Assembly: GCA_021779655.1 (NCBI GenBank)
Contig: JAJYAF010000131.1
Span: forward strand, 1 to 6,329
Reading direction: 5' to 3'
DNA: 6,329 bases
Origin: Pseudomonadota bacterium
GTDB taxonomy: Bacteria; Pseudomonadota; Alphaproteobacteria; Acetobacterales; Acetobacteraceae
In this document: one piece after another, positions 1 through 4,623 of the stretch
Layout: every line of letters begins with the position of its first letter
How positions within the stretch are numbered: position 1 is the first letter of the stretch
Position numbers and translations under genes: made by a program
Notes under the pieces: generated by a model
Databases searched by the model: none
Told to the model about the DNA's origin: nothing
Seen by the model: only the letters and a program-made list of their open reading frames with translations

Positions 1-647
1 GCCAGCGCAGCTGCTCCCAACGGCAGTCGATTGACCCGGCGGCGGCAGTCCGCGAGGCGCTCGGCATCGCGCCCGAACATTTCCACATAAGCCAGCAAAT
101 GGTGGCCGAAGGTCACGGGCTGGGCGGTTTGCAGATGGGTGAAACCGGGCATGACACTACCGGCATGTTCGGCGGCGCGGGAGGCGAAGGCTTGCATCAC
201 GTCCCGCAGCTGCGCCAGCAGCATATCGATCGCCCCACGCACCCAGAGGCGGAAATCCGTCGCCACCTGGTCGTTGCGGCTGCGCCCGGTATGCAGCCGC
301 CGCGCGGCCGCGCCGATCTTGTCGGTCAGGCGGACCTCGATATTGGTATGGATATCCTCAAGCGCCTCGGCGAACGGGAAGCGCCCGGCGGCGATTTCAG
401 CGGCGATTTCGGCGAGCCCGGCATCGATCGCCTCGGCATCGGCGCCGGAAAGAATACCCTGGCGGCCGAGCATGGCGGCATGGGCGCGCGAGCCGGCGAT
501 ATCTTCCCGCCAAAGCTTGCGGTCGAAGCCGATCGAGGTATTAATGGCCTGCATCACCGCACCGGGCCCGGCGGCAAATCTGCCGCCCCATTGCAGTTGG
601 CCACCAACCGGAGTTTCGTTCTTGCCGCTCAAATCCCCTGCTTCCAT
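1..647 (-). CDS. argH: argininosuccinate lyase, N-terminal part (cut at left edge)
   Basis: Argininosuccinate lyase splits argininosuccinate into arginine and fumarate, the last step of arginine synthesis, in the cytoplasm as a homotetramer. Reading leftward, the first 215 codons are present with no stop before the window edge; the family is usually about 460-480 residues, so roughly half is missing. Visible family signatures in order are WGGRF near residue 20, [17 protein letters not shown], the strongly conserved [18 protein letters not shown] block, and [21 protein letters not shown], whose THLQ histidine belongs to the active site. The ATG (complement of CAT at 645-647) is supported by GGGAG at 654-658 with a 6-base spacing. 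The first ~18 residues before WGGRF form a somewhat long, variable leader, normal for this family. The start codon shares two bases with the ATG of the divergent thioredoxin-like gene. Identity is secure. Confidence 0.96.
   Translation of the reverse strand, partial: MEAGDLSGKNETPVGGQLQWGGRFAAGPGAVMQAINTSIGFDRKLWREDIAGSRAHAAMLGRQGILSGADAEAIDAGLAEIAAEIAAGRFPFAEALEDIHTNIEVRLTDKIGAAARRLHTGRSRNDQVATDFRLWVRGAIDMLLAQLRDVMQAFASRAAEHAGSVMPGFTHLQTAQPVTFGHHLLAYVEMFGRDAERLADCRRRVNRLPLGAAAL
610..613 (+). promoter_or_regulatory. possible ribosome-binding site for an alternative TTG start of the TlpA-like gene
   Basis: GGAG lies 8 bases before an in-frame TTG at 622-624. The ATG at 646 has only a pyrimidine-rich, SD-less leader. 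If the TTG is used, the TlpA-like gene overlaps the argH start by 26 bases rather than 2, and the signal peptide gains the n-region MPLKSPAS. Spacing and frame are seen directly; use of the site is inferred. Confidence 0.35.
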
Positions 648-1227
648 GTCCTACTCCCGGCGATCCGTCATCGCCGCCACGACAGGCTTAGCCTTGAGCG
701 CGGCACGGGGCAATTCGGCGCGGGCGGAGAACGCCGCCGAATTGCCGGATGCCGCCAGCGTTATCCAGCAGTTCTCCCCCTCCCCCGCCCCGAACCTGAA
801 ATTCTCCGACGCAAAGGGCAAGCCGCTCAGCCTGGCCGATTACCGGGGCAGCGGCCTGGTGGTGAATATCTGGGCCACCTGGTGCATCGCCTGCGTCGCG
901 GAACTGCCGAGCTTCGTTGCCATCAGCCAGACCTTGGCGAAAAGCAAAATCCTCATCCTGCCGATTTCCGTGGATTTCGGAGGCCCCCAGGTGGTCGCGG
1001 ATTACTATAGCCGCCACCACATCACCGGTCTGCCCCTCCTGGCCGATCCCGACGGCAACGTTGCCAGCGTCCTGAACGTGCCGGGTATTCCGGTCACCAT
1101 CCTCGTCAACCCGGCGGGGCAGCTCACCGGCCGGCGGGATGGCGGCGCCAACTGGAACACGGCAGCCTCCCTGGCGCTGATAGAACGGTTGGCCGGACCG
1201 GGGTCCGGGAATGCCCAGCCCACCTGA
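646..1227 (+). CDS. periplasmic TlpA/ResA-like thiol-disulfide oxidoreductase
   Basis: A 193-residue exported thioredoxin-fold protein, probably a reductase of periplasmic disulfides (TlpA/ResA family; AhpC-TSA/redoxin fold); its substrate is unknown. The N-terminus SRRSVIA followed by a hydrophobic stretch and ARA before residue 28 looks like a signal peptide, with a Tat-like twin arginine at residues 5-6. The redox site is WCIAC, with cysteines at residues 80 and 83, after the beta-strand VVNIWATW. The cis-proline loop is GIPVT, with Pro149. TlpA proteins usually have Pro before the second Cys (WCxPC); here it is Ala. I chose ATG 646, just upstream of the signal peptide, but no Shine-Dalgarno precedes it. 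A TTG at 622 in the same frame has GGAG at 610-613 (8-base spacing) and would add eight residues. The open frame continues far upstream only as antisense of argH. Family assignment is strong; the exact start is uncertain. Confidence 0.9.
   Translation: MSYSRRSVIAATTGLALSAARGNSARAENAAELPDAASVIQQFSPSPAPNLKFSDAKGKPLSLADYRGSGLVVNIWATWCIACVAELPSFVAISQTLAKSKILILPISVDFGGPQVVADYYSRHHITGLPLLADPDGNVASVLNVPGIPVTILVNPAGQLTGRRDGGANWNTAASLALIERLAGPGSGNAQPT
654..658 (-). promoter_or_regulatory. argH ribosome-binding site inside the TlpA-like coding sequence
   Basis: On the minus strand GGGAG stands 6 bases before the argH ATG, which fixes that start. Because the divergent gene begins at 646, this site lies inside the signal-peptide codons of the TlpA-like protein, and the argH promoter must lie there too. 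I found no convincing -35/-10 pair for argH in the next 100 bases. Confidence 0.7.
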
Positions 1228-1235
1228 ACCGGCAC

Positions 1236-1255
1236 GGCCGGCGTCTCGTCCGGCC
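1236..1255 (+). other. small inverted repeat in the TlpA-like/MFS spacer
   Basis: GGCCGG and CCGGCC, 8 bases apart, can form a 6-bp GC stem just after the TlpA-like stop. No T-run follows (the next bases are ACAAGATT), so it is not a typical intrinsic terminator. It could attenuate or protect a joint transcript into the transporter gene. The 101-bp spacer (1228-1328) otherwise shows only the transporter's ribosome-binding site. Confidence 0.35.
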
Positions 1256-1314
1256 ACAAGATTCCTATGCAATGCGGCCGCGCGGTCGCCCCGCCCCCCG
1301 CGCACGGCGAAATC

Positions 1315-1319
1315 GAAGG
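1315..1319 (+). promoter_or_regulatory. ribosome-binding site deciding the MFS start
   Basis: GAAGG lies 9 bases before the ATG at 1329. It favours that start over the in-frame ATG at 1272, which would add 19 arginine- and proline-rich residues (MRPRGRPAPRARR...) unlike any membrane-protein start and which has no comparable site. Confidence 0.65.
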
Positions 1320-1328
1320 TTTATACCG

Positions 1329-2540
1329 ATGAGCCAAACCATCGCGGCGCCCTACAAGGCGGCCGGCACGGCGCCCGTTCTGGGCGCGATCAGCTTCTGC
1401 CATTTGCTGAACGACATGATGCAGGCGCTGCTGCCGGCGATCTATCCGATTCTGAAGGGCGGCTTCGCCCTTAGCTTCGGGCAGATCGGCCTGCTCACGC
1501 TCGTCTATCAAACGACCGCCTCGGTTTTCCAGCCCGTGATCGGCATGGTTACCGATCGGCGTCCGATGCCCTATTCGCTGCCCACGGGCATGAGCTTCAC
1601 GCTGCTCGGCCTGCTGGCGCTGGCGCTGGCCTCGGATTACGGGGAGCTGCTGGCGGGGGCGGCGCTGCTCGGCATCGGCTCGTCCGTGTTCCATCCGGAG
1701 TCGTCCCGGATCGCGAGGCGCGCTTCCGGCGGCAAATACGGGCTGGCGCAATCGGTGTTTCAGGTGGGCGGCAATTTCGGCCAGGCACTAGGGCCGCTGC
1801 TGGCGGCGGTTTTCATCCTGCCGCGCGGCCGAACGAGCGTCGCCTGGTTCACGCTGGCCGCGCTTGGCGGTATTCTCATCCTCTGCGCGCTGGGGCGCTG
1901 GTACAAGAAAAACGGGCACGCGCGCCGTAACCGGCGCGAACCCGCCGCCCGGCATGCCCTCTCCCGCAAGCGGGTGGGACTGGCTATTCTGGTCCTGCTG
2001 GCGCTGATTTTCTCGAAATATTTCTACCTGGCGAGCATCACCAGCTATTACATTTTCTACCTCATGCACCGCTTCAATCTTGGCGTGCACGCGGCGCAGA
2101 TCGATCTGTTCATTTTCCTTGCCGCCACCGCCCTGGGCACCGTGGCCGGTGGGCCGATAGGCGATCGGCTCGGCCGCAGATGGGTGATCTCAGCCTCCAT
2201 CGTCGGTGTTCTGCCTTTTACCCTGGCGCTGCCTTATGTGGGGCTGCAAGCCACCATCTTCCTTTCCATCATCATCGGGCTGATCCTTTCCTCGGCCTTC
2301 TCCGCCATCCTGGTTTATGCGCAGGAACTCATGCCCGGGCGCGTTGGCATGGTCTCCGGCCTGTTTTTCGGCTTCGCTTTCGGCATGGGCGGCATCGGGG
2401 CCGCGCTGCTGGGCATGATCGCGGACCAGACCGGCATCGACATGGTGTACCGGATCTGCTCCTTCCTCCCGGCCATTGGTCTGCTGACGGTGCTGCTGCC
2501 ACGGGTGGAAGGTCCCCGCGTCGCGATCTCTGCTAACTGA
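1329..2540 (+). CDS. MFS transporter, fosmidomycin-resistance (Fsr) type
   Basis: A 403-residue inner-membrane protein of the major facilitator superfamily, close to the length of E. coli Fsr (about 406). Hydrophobic segments fit 12 transmembrane helices in two halves joined by a basic cytoplasmic loop (RWYKKNGHARRNRREPAARH, near residues 190-210). Family-typical blocks are HLLNDMMQALLPAIYP in the first helix, DRRPMPYSLPTG after helix 2, FHPESSRIARRASGGKYG from residue 121, then QSVFQVGGNFGQALGP, and the second-half motif A GGPIGDRLGRR at residues 274-284. The HPESSR and QVGGN blocks are what point to Fsr rather than a generic MFS. Fsr exports fosmidomycin in E. coli; the physiological substrate of relatives is usually unknown, so drug export here is inference. 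It lies 101 bp after the TlpA-like gene and converges on mlaC, with the hairpin repeats between. Start chosen from the ribosome-binding site at 1315. Confidence 0.9.
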   Translation: MSQTIAAPYKAAGTAPVLGAISFCHLLNDMMQALLPAIYPILKGGFALSFGQIGLLTLVYQTTASVFQPVIGMVTDRRPMPYSLPTGMSFTLLGLLALALASDYGELLAGAALLGIGSSVFHPESSRIARRASGGKYGLAQSVFQVGGNFGQALGPLLAAVFILPRGRTSVAWFTLAALGGILILCALGRWYKKNGHARRNRREPAARHALSRKRVGLAILVLLALIFSKYFYLASITSYYIFYLMHRFNLGVHAAQIDLFIFLAATALGTVAGGPIGDRLGRRWVISASIVGVLPFTLALPYVGLQATIFLSIIIGLILSSAFSAILVYAQELMPGRVGMVSGLFFGFAFGMGGIGAALLGMIADQTGIDMVYRICSFLPAIGLLTVLLPRVEGPRVAISAN

Positions 2541-2548
2541 AAGTTATA

Positions 2549-2578
2549 ATACCAATCCGCGAAAACGCGGATTGGTAT
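2549..2578. repeat. hairpin 1 of copy 1 (13-bp perfect stem)
   Basis: ATACCAATCCGCG (2549-2561) pairs perfectly with CGCGGATTGGTAT (2566-2578) across an AAAA loop. It begins nine bases after the transporter stop codon, so it would sit at the very 3' end of that mRNA. No T-run follows, so it is not a classical terminator by itself but could stabilise the 3' end. Confidence 0.88.
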
Positions 2579-2608
2579 GCGCGCGGGGTTGGCGGGGCGG
2601 CCGCGCGC
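2579..2608. repeat. hairpin 2 of copy 1 (8-bp GC stem, G-rich loop)
   Basis: GCGCGCGG (2579-2586) pairs with CCGCGCGC (2601-2608) around a 14-base loop rich in G. The stretch 2585-2600 has runs GGGG, GG, GGGG and GG with loops of one or two bases, so the plus strand or its RNA could alternatively fold into a two-layer G-quadruplex. The same bases recur in copy 2. Confidence 0.7.
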
Positions 2609-2620
2609 GAAATCAAGGCC

Positions 2621-2675
2621 TTATGCCAGCCCGCCGCCTGTCCGGAAGAGTCAATCAATTGGCGGGCTGGTATAA
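2621..2675. repeat. hairpin 3 of copy 1 (15-bp stem, one G-T pair)
   Basis: TTATGCCAGCCCGCC (2621-2635) pairs with GGCGGGCTGGTATAA (2661-2675) around a 25-base loop. One position is G opposite T, which is still a wobble pair in RNA. The last five bases of the right arm, TATAA, are also the first bases of copy 2, so the two copies share their boundary. Confidence 0.8.
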
Positions 2676-2704
2676 TACCAATCCGCGAAAATGCGGATTG
2701 GTAT
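2675..2704. repeat. hairpin 1 of copy 2
   Basis: Same 13-position stem as in copy 1 (arms 2675-2687 and 2692-2704, AAAA loop). The single difference from copy 1 turns the loop-closing G-C pair into G-T (2687 with 2692), which keeps a wobble pair in plus-strand RNA. Confidence 0.85.
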
Positions 2705-2734
2705 GCGCGCGGGGTTGGCGGGGCGGCCGCGCGC
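2705..2734. repeat. hairpin 2 of copy 2
   Basis: Identical to hairpin 2 of copy 1: arms 2705-2712 and 2727-2734, with the same G-rich 14-base loop. Conservation of loop as well as stem between the copies may reflect recent duplication rather than selection. Confidence 0.7.
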
Positions 2735-2745
2735 GAAATCAAAGA

Positions 2746-2807
2746 CTTATACCAGCCCGCCACCTGTCTGTATAGAGTCAATGAATTGGCGGGCTGGTAT
2801 AAGTTTT
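2746..2807 (+). terminator. hairpin 3 of copy 2 followed by TTTT; possible terminator of the MFS gene
   Basis: CTTATACCAGCCCGCC (2746-2761) pairs perfectly over 16 bp with GGCGGGCTGGTATAAG (2788-2803), with a 26-base loop, and TTTT follows at 2804-2807. The stem is GC-rich only toward the loop and the loop is long, so it is not an ideal intrinsic terminator. Its place after the rightward transporter gene makes a terminator role plausible. Pairing is seen; function is inferred. Confidence 0.5.
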
Positions 2808-2814
2808 AGCTTGG

Positions 2815-2834
2815 CCCGGCGAGCCGGGGATTTT
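2815..2834 (+). terminator. short GC hairpin with TTTT at the mlaC end
   Basis: CCCGG (2815-2819) and CCGGG (2824-2828) form a stem around CGAG, followed by GATTTT on the plus strand. In this direction it resembles a compact intrinsic terminator for rightward transcription. It touches the stop codon of the leftward mlaC gene, for which the minus strand offers no T-run after the stem. Confidence 0.45.
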
Positions 2835-3478
2835 CAGTCGTTCTCGCGCGATTTGATGCGTTGAATCTGGCTCTGCATCGCGGTCAGCAATGCGGAAAAC
2901 TGGCCGCCGTTGTTGATGATCACCGAAGCATAGTCGTTGCGCGTGGTAATTCTAAGGGATGTCCCGGCCACGATCACATCGACGATTTTCGGGCTGCCGC
3001 CGATCTCGTCCACCGCCCAGCCGACATCCGCTGGCGCCTGGCCCGGGCGCATGATCGTGGTATCGACCACCGTGTCGTTACCCTGCTGGGAAGCGCCGTT
3101 CACCGTGAACGAAACCCCCTTATAGGCTTTGATTTGGTACGTGATGTTATAGGATAACAGCTGATGGAACAGCATGAGAAACTGCCGGTGCTGGTCCGGG
3201 GTCGCGACATTCCTGTAGCGCCCCAGGACGTAATCCCCCACGGTATCGACGGCCACCATCTGGTTGACCAGCGTGTTGAGCTGCGCACCCTTGCTGGCGG
3301 CGCTCCCATTGCCGTTCACCACGGCCACGAGTTGCTGCCCGGCTTGCTGAATGAAAGCCTTGGCCTCATCCGCGGGCACGGCGGCGGACTGCGCGCCGGC
3401 CGGCGATGCGGCGAAAAAGCCCAGGCCCGGCATGGAAAGACCAACCACGGCCCAAAGCACGAAGCGGCGAAAATACAT
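2834..3478 (-). CDS. mlaC: MlaC/Ttg2D-family periplasmic phospholipid carrier
   Basis: A 214-residue secreted protein of the MlaC (Ttg2D, toluene-tolerance) family. In E. coli MlaC ferries phospholipids between the outer-membrane MlaA complex and the inner-membrane MlaFEDB transporter. A signal peptide spans about residues 1-29 (MYFRRFVLW..., hydrophobic core, AGA before Gln30). The mature part shows family features: DEAKAFIQQAGQQLVAVVNG, then VGDYVLGRYRNVATPDQHRQFLMLFHQLL, YKGVSFTVNG, the strand-rich VVDTTIMRPG and PKIVDVIVAGTSLRITTRNDYASVI near the end. ATG at 3476-3478 has GAGGA at 3486-3490 with 7-base spacing. It follows mlaA in the same direction after 99 bp. The hopanoid-cluster protein HpnM belongs to the same superfamily and is an alternative name, but the adjacent mlaA favours the lipid-transport reading. 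No mlaFEDB genes are in the window. Confidence 0.88.
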   Translation of the reverse strand: MYFRRFVLWAVVGLSMPGLGFFAASPAGAQSAAVPADEAKAFIQQAGQQLVAVVNGNGSAASKGAQLNTLVNQMVAVDTVGDYVLGRYRNVATPDQHRQFLMLFHQLLSYNITYQIKAYKGVSFTVNGASQQGNDTVVDTTIMRPGQAPADVGWAVDEIGGSPKIVDVIVAGTSLRITTRNDYASVIINNGGQFSALLTAMQSQIQRIKSREND

Positions 3479-3485
3479 CCAAAAT

Positions 3486-3490
3486 TCCTC
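3486..3490 (-). promoter_or_regulatory. mlaC ribosome-binding site
   Basis: GAGGA on the minus strand, 7 bases before the mlaC ATG. It lies directly downstream of the tandem-repeat array, so changes in repeat number would move whatever precedes the site but not the SD-to-ATG spacing. Confidence 0.65.
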
Positions 3491-3491
3491 T

Positions 3492-3537
3492 GTTCCTGAA
3501 GTTTGCGTCCCGAAAGTTCTCGTCCCCGAAAGTTCTC
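3492..3537. repeat. three contiguous 15-16-bp direct repeats before mlaC
   Basis: In the 99-bp mlaA-mlaC spacer, units at 3492-3506, 3507-3521 and 3522-3537 abut exactly. On the minus strand they read GAGAACTTTCGGGGAC, GAGAACTTTCGGGAC and GCAAACTTCAGGAAC. The first two are identical except for one extra G; the third matches the second at about 10 of 15 positions. The array ends one base before the mlaC ribosome-binding site. It could be slippage-prone or a binding site for a regulator. Confidence 0.75.
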
Positions 3538-3577
3538 ATTTCCGCGGGGGGCCGCCGGAATTCCGCCGCCGGTCGCG

Positions 3578-4411
3578 TTACTGCGCCGGCGCGGGGGGCT
3601 GGTTGGCCGGCGCCGGCTGCGGGAACCAGTCCGGCACCGTGGGTGCGTTGCGGCGGTTGATCAGCTGCAATTGCGCGCCGCGGGACTGGCGATAAAGGCT
3701 CCGGAATGTGGCATAGGGATCCAGCGCCGTCGCCTCGACCTCGTCGATAGCGTTGAGATAGGAGGCATAGCTGTTCACCAGATGCAGGGCGGTCGTGGTA
3801 TCGCTGAATATCGTCAATCCCCTGCTGGGGGGCGGGGCAATGGTGGGGGTAAGGATGAACTGCGCGGGCAGGGACCATACGTCCCGCGCGCCGGAGGGAC
3901 CGAAGAGCGGCAGATAAAGATAGGGGCCGGGCGGCACGCCCCATTCCGCCAGCGTCAATCCGAAATCCGTGGAGGTTTCCGGGTAGCCGAGATTGGCGGC
4001 CGGATCGAAGATCCCACCGAAGCCGATCACGGAATTAACCACGAAGCGTACCAGCGCCGTGCCGGCATCCCGCGATTTGCCGCCGGCGGCGAAATAGATC
4101 ACCTCGCCAGGCTCACCCATGTTCGTGACGAAGTCACTGACATGCGTGCGCATGCCAACGGTGGTGACGTGGAGGTATCCCTTGGCGATCGGCCGCAGGA
4201 AGTAGCGGGAGATTTTGTCGTTGACCCGGAAAAGGAACCGGTTGGTCGGCTCCCACGGATCGTTCTGCTCCTGATAGGCCTGGTAGGCGGGCTGGTCGGA
4301 AGGCGGCGGCGCTTTGGCGCAGCCGGAGAGCAGTGCGGCCGCGAGCAGTGCCGGCGCGGTAAAAAACCAGGGTTTTTTCCGCCTCACGCCAAACTTATTG
4401 TGTTCCGACAC
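3578..4411 (-). CDS. mlaA: MlaA (VacJ) family outer-membrane lipoprotein
   Basis: A 277-residue lipoprotein of the MlaA/VacJ family, which in E. coli removes misplaced phospholipids from the outer leaflet of the outer membrane and hands them to MlaC. The signal sequence ends in the lipobox LLSGC, giving lipidated Cys31; Ala at +2 does not retain it in the inner membrane. Family blocks follow: NDPWEPTNRFLFRVND from residue 50, VSDFVTNMGEP, RFVVNSVIGFGGIFDPA, TDFGLTLAEWGVPPGPYLYLP and FGPSGARD. The C-terminus is a Pro/Ala/Gln-rich tail (QPAPANQPPAPAQ). I chose the GTG at 4409-4411 because AAGGAGG stands 7 bases before it and the signal peptide then has a normal basic n-region (FGVRRKKP). An in-frame ATG at 4591 would add 60 residues unlike a signal sequence. 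mlaC follows in the same direction. Family assignment is secure. Confidence 0.94.
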   Translation of the reverse strand: MSEHNKFGVRRKKPWFFTAPALLAAALLSGCAKAPPPSDQPAYQAYQEQNDPWEPTNRFLFRVNDKISRYFLRPIAKGYLHVTTVGMRTHVSDFVTNMGEPGEVIYFAAGGKSRDAGTALVRFVVNSVIGFGGIFDPAANLGYPETSTDFGLTLAEWGVPPGPYLYLPLFGPSGARDVWSLPAQFILTPTIAPPPSRGLTIFSDTTTALHLVNSYASYLNAIDEVEATALDPYATFRSLYRQSRGAQLQLINRRNAPTVPDWFPQPAPANQPPAPAQ

Positions 4412-4418
4412 CCCCAAG

Positions 4419-4425
4419 CCTCCTT
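4419..4425 (-). promoter_or_regulatory. strong ribosome-binding site fixing the mlaA GTG start
   Basis: AAGGAGG, a near-perfect Shine-Dalgarno sequence, lies 7 bases before the GTG at 4411-4409. It is the best ribosome-binding site in the window and decides an otherwise ambiguous start in a long open frame. Confidence 0.85.
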
Positions 4426-4474
4426 GAATAACGGTAGGCACTATGCCCAATCTTCCCGCCCTTGTCTCATCCTT

Positions 4475-4503
4475 GTTATGGCCTTCAAGGGCCACTGGAT
4501 CAA
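4475..4503 (-). promoter_or_regulatory. possible sigma-70-type promoter for mlaA-mlaC
   Basis: On the minus strand TTGATC (4503-4498) and CATAAC (4480-4475) are separated by 17 bases, each matching the -35 and -10 consensus at four of six positions. The -10 would lie about 64 bases upstream of the mlaA GTG. The spacer contains the short inverted repeat TGGCC/GGCCA. In GC-rich DNA such a match can be chance, so this is tentative. Confidence 0.3.
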
Positions 4504-4530
4504 CGGGGTAGTCCGGGTAGGCCCAAAATA

Positions 4531-4548
4531 CGCGGGAATTCCCCCGCG
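4531..4548. other. GC hairpin in the metF upstream region
   Basis: CGCGGG (4531-4536) and CCCGCG (4543-4548) form a 6-bp stem around AATTCC. It is the first of two stem-loops between mlaA and metF. It could be part of a transcribed leader or an operator-like dyad; no known riboswitch pattern is recognisable to me. Confidence 0.45.
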
Positions 4549-4560
4549 CCGGAGCATTCC

Positions 4561-4588
4561 CGGCTTGCGCTGGCAAGGCGCAATGCCG
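4561..4588 (+). other. strong stem-loop in the metF leader
   Basis: CGGCTTGCGC (4561-4570) pairs with GCGCAATGCCG (4578-4588) as a 10-bp stem with one bulged T and a 7-base loop, 35 bases upstream of the metF ATG. An alternative pairing of GCATT (4554-4558) with AATGC (4582-4586) would compete with it. No T-run follows, so it is not a terminator on its own. Besides this and the hairpin at 4531, the 212-bp divergent region (4412-4623) shows the mlaA signals and a GGGTAG direct repeat at 4506-4511 and 4515-4520. Confidence 0.5.
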
Positions 4589-4623
4589 CAAAAGAACCCG
4601 ATGCGAGAAAAGCCGCGCTTACC

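Larger units (their letters stand above)
2545..2802. repeat. tandem duplication of a 126/127-bp multi-hairpin intergenic element
   Basis: Two head-to-tail copies fill nearly all of the gap between the convergent stops at 2540 and 2834: copy 1 at 2545-2670, copy 2 at 2671-2797, followed by a third TATAA. By eye the copies differ by eight substitutions and a one-base indel (about 93% identical), mostly in the third hairpin's loop and just before it. Each copy contains three consecutive stem-loops, listed separately. The unit ends resemble each other as inverted repeats (ATACCAATCCGC at the left, complement of the right end ATACCAGCCCGC, 10 of 12 matching), and TAA precedes, separates and follows the copies. 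This looks like a MITE or REP/BIME-like element, but I cannot name a family without a database search. The period of copy 1, 126, is divisible by three, so open frames cross it on both strands; I regard these as non-coding. Confidence 0.9.

Noticed and set aside
139..645. In-frame upstream extension of the TlpA-like gene, antisense to argH
   Set aside because: The extension has no recognisable domain and runs antisense to highly conserved argH codons. The signal peptide at residue 1 of the shorter product marks the true N-terminus.
1005..1751. Long leftward open frame of 248 codons opposite the TlpA-like and MFS genes
   Set aside because: It is rich in Arg, Gly and Gln as expected from the complement of GC-rich coding DNA, has no known motif, and the opposite strand carries two clear genes.
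2533..2781. Open frames on both strands across the hairpin repeats (82 residues leftward, 67 rightward) with a repeated motif such as RAAAPPTPRAYQSAFSRIGI
   Set aside because: The repetition comes from the DNA repeat having a period divisible by three. Both strands are open at once, there is no ribosome-binding site, and the one-base indel in copy 2 is not compensated. Non-coding hairpin DNA explains it better.
3556..3575. CGGAATTCCG palindrome and GC-rich repeats just after the mlaA stop
   Set aside because: The palindrome is self-complementary without a loop and no T-run follows on the minus strand. It may weakly structure the mlaA-mlaC mRNA but does not support a terminator call.
3366..3944. 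Leftward frame containing DENFRDANFR, resembling pentapeptide repeats
   Set aside because: It is only two repeat units, produced by the 15-bp tandem repeats, in a frame overlapping the ends of mlaA and mlaC, both of which are well-supported genes.
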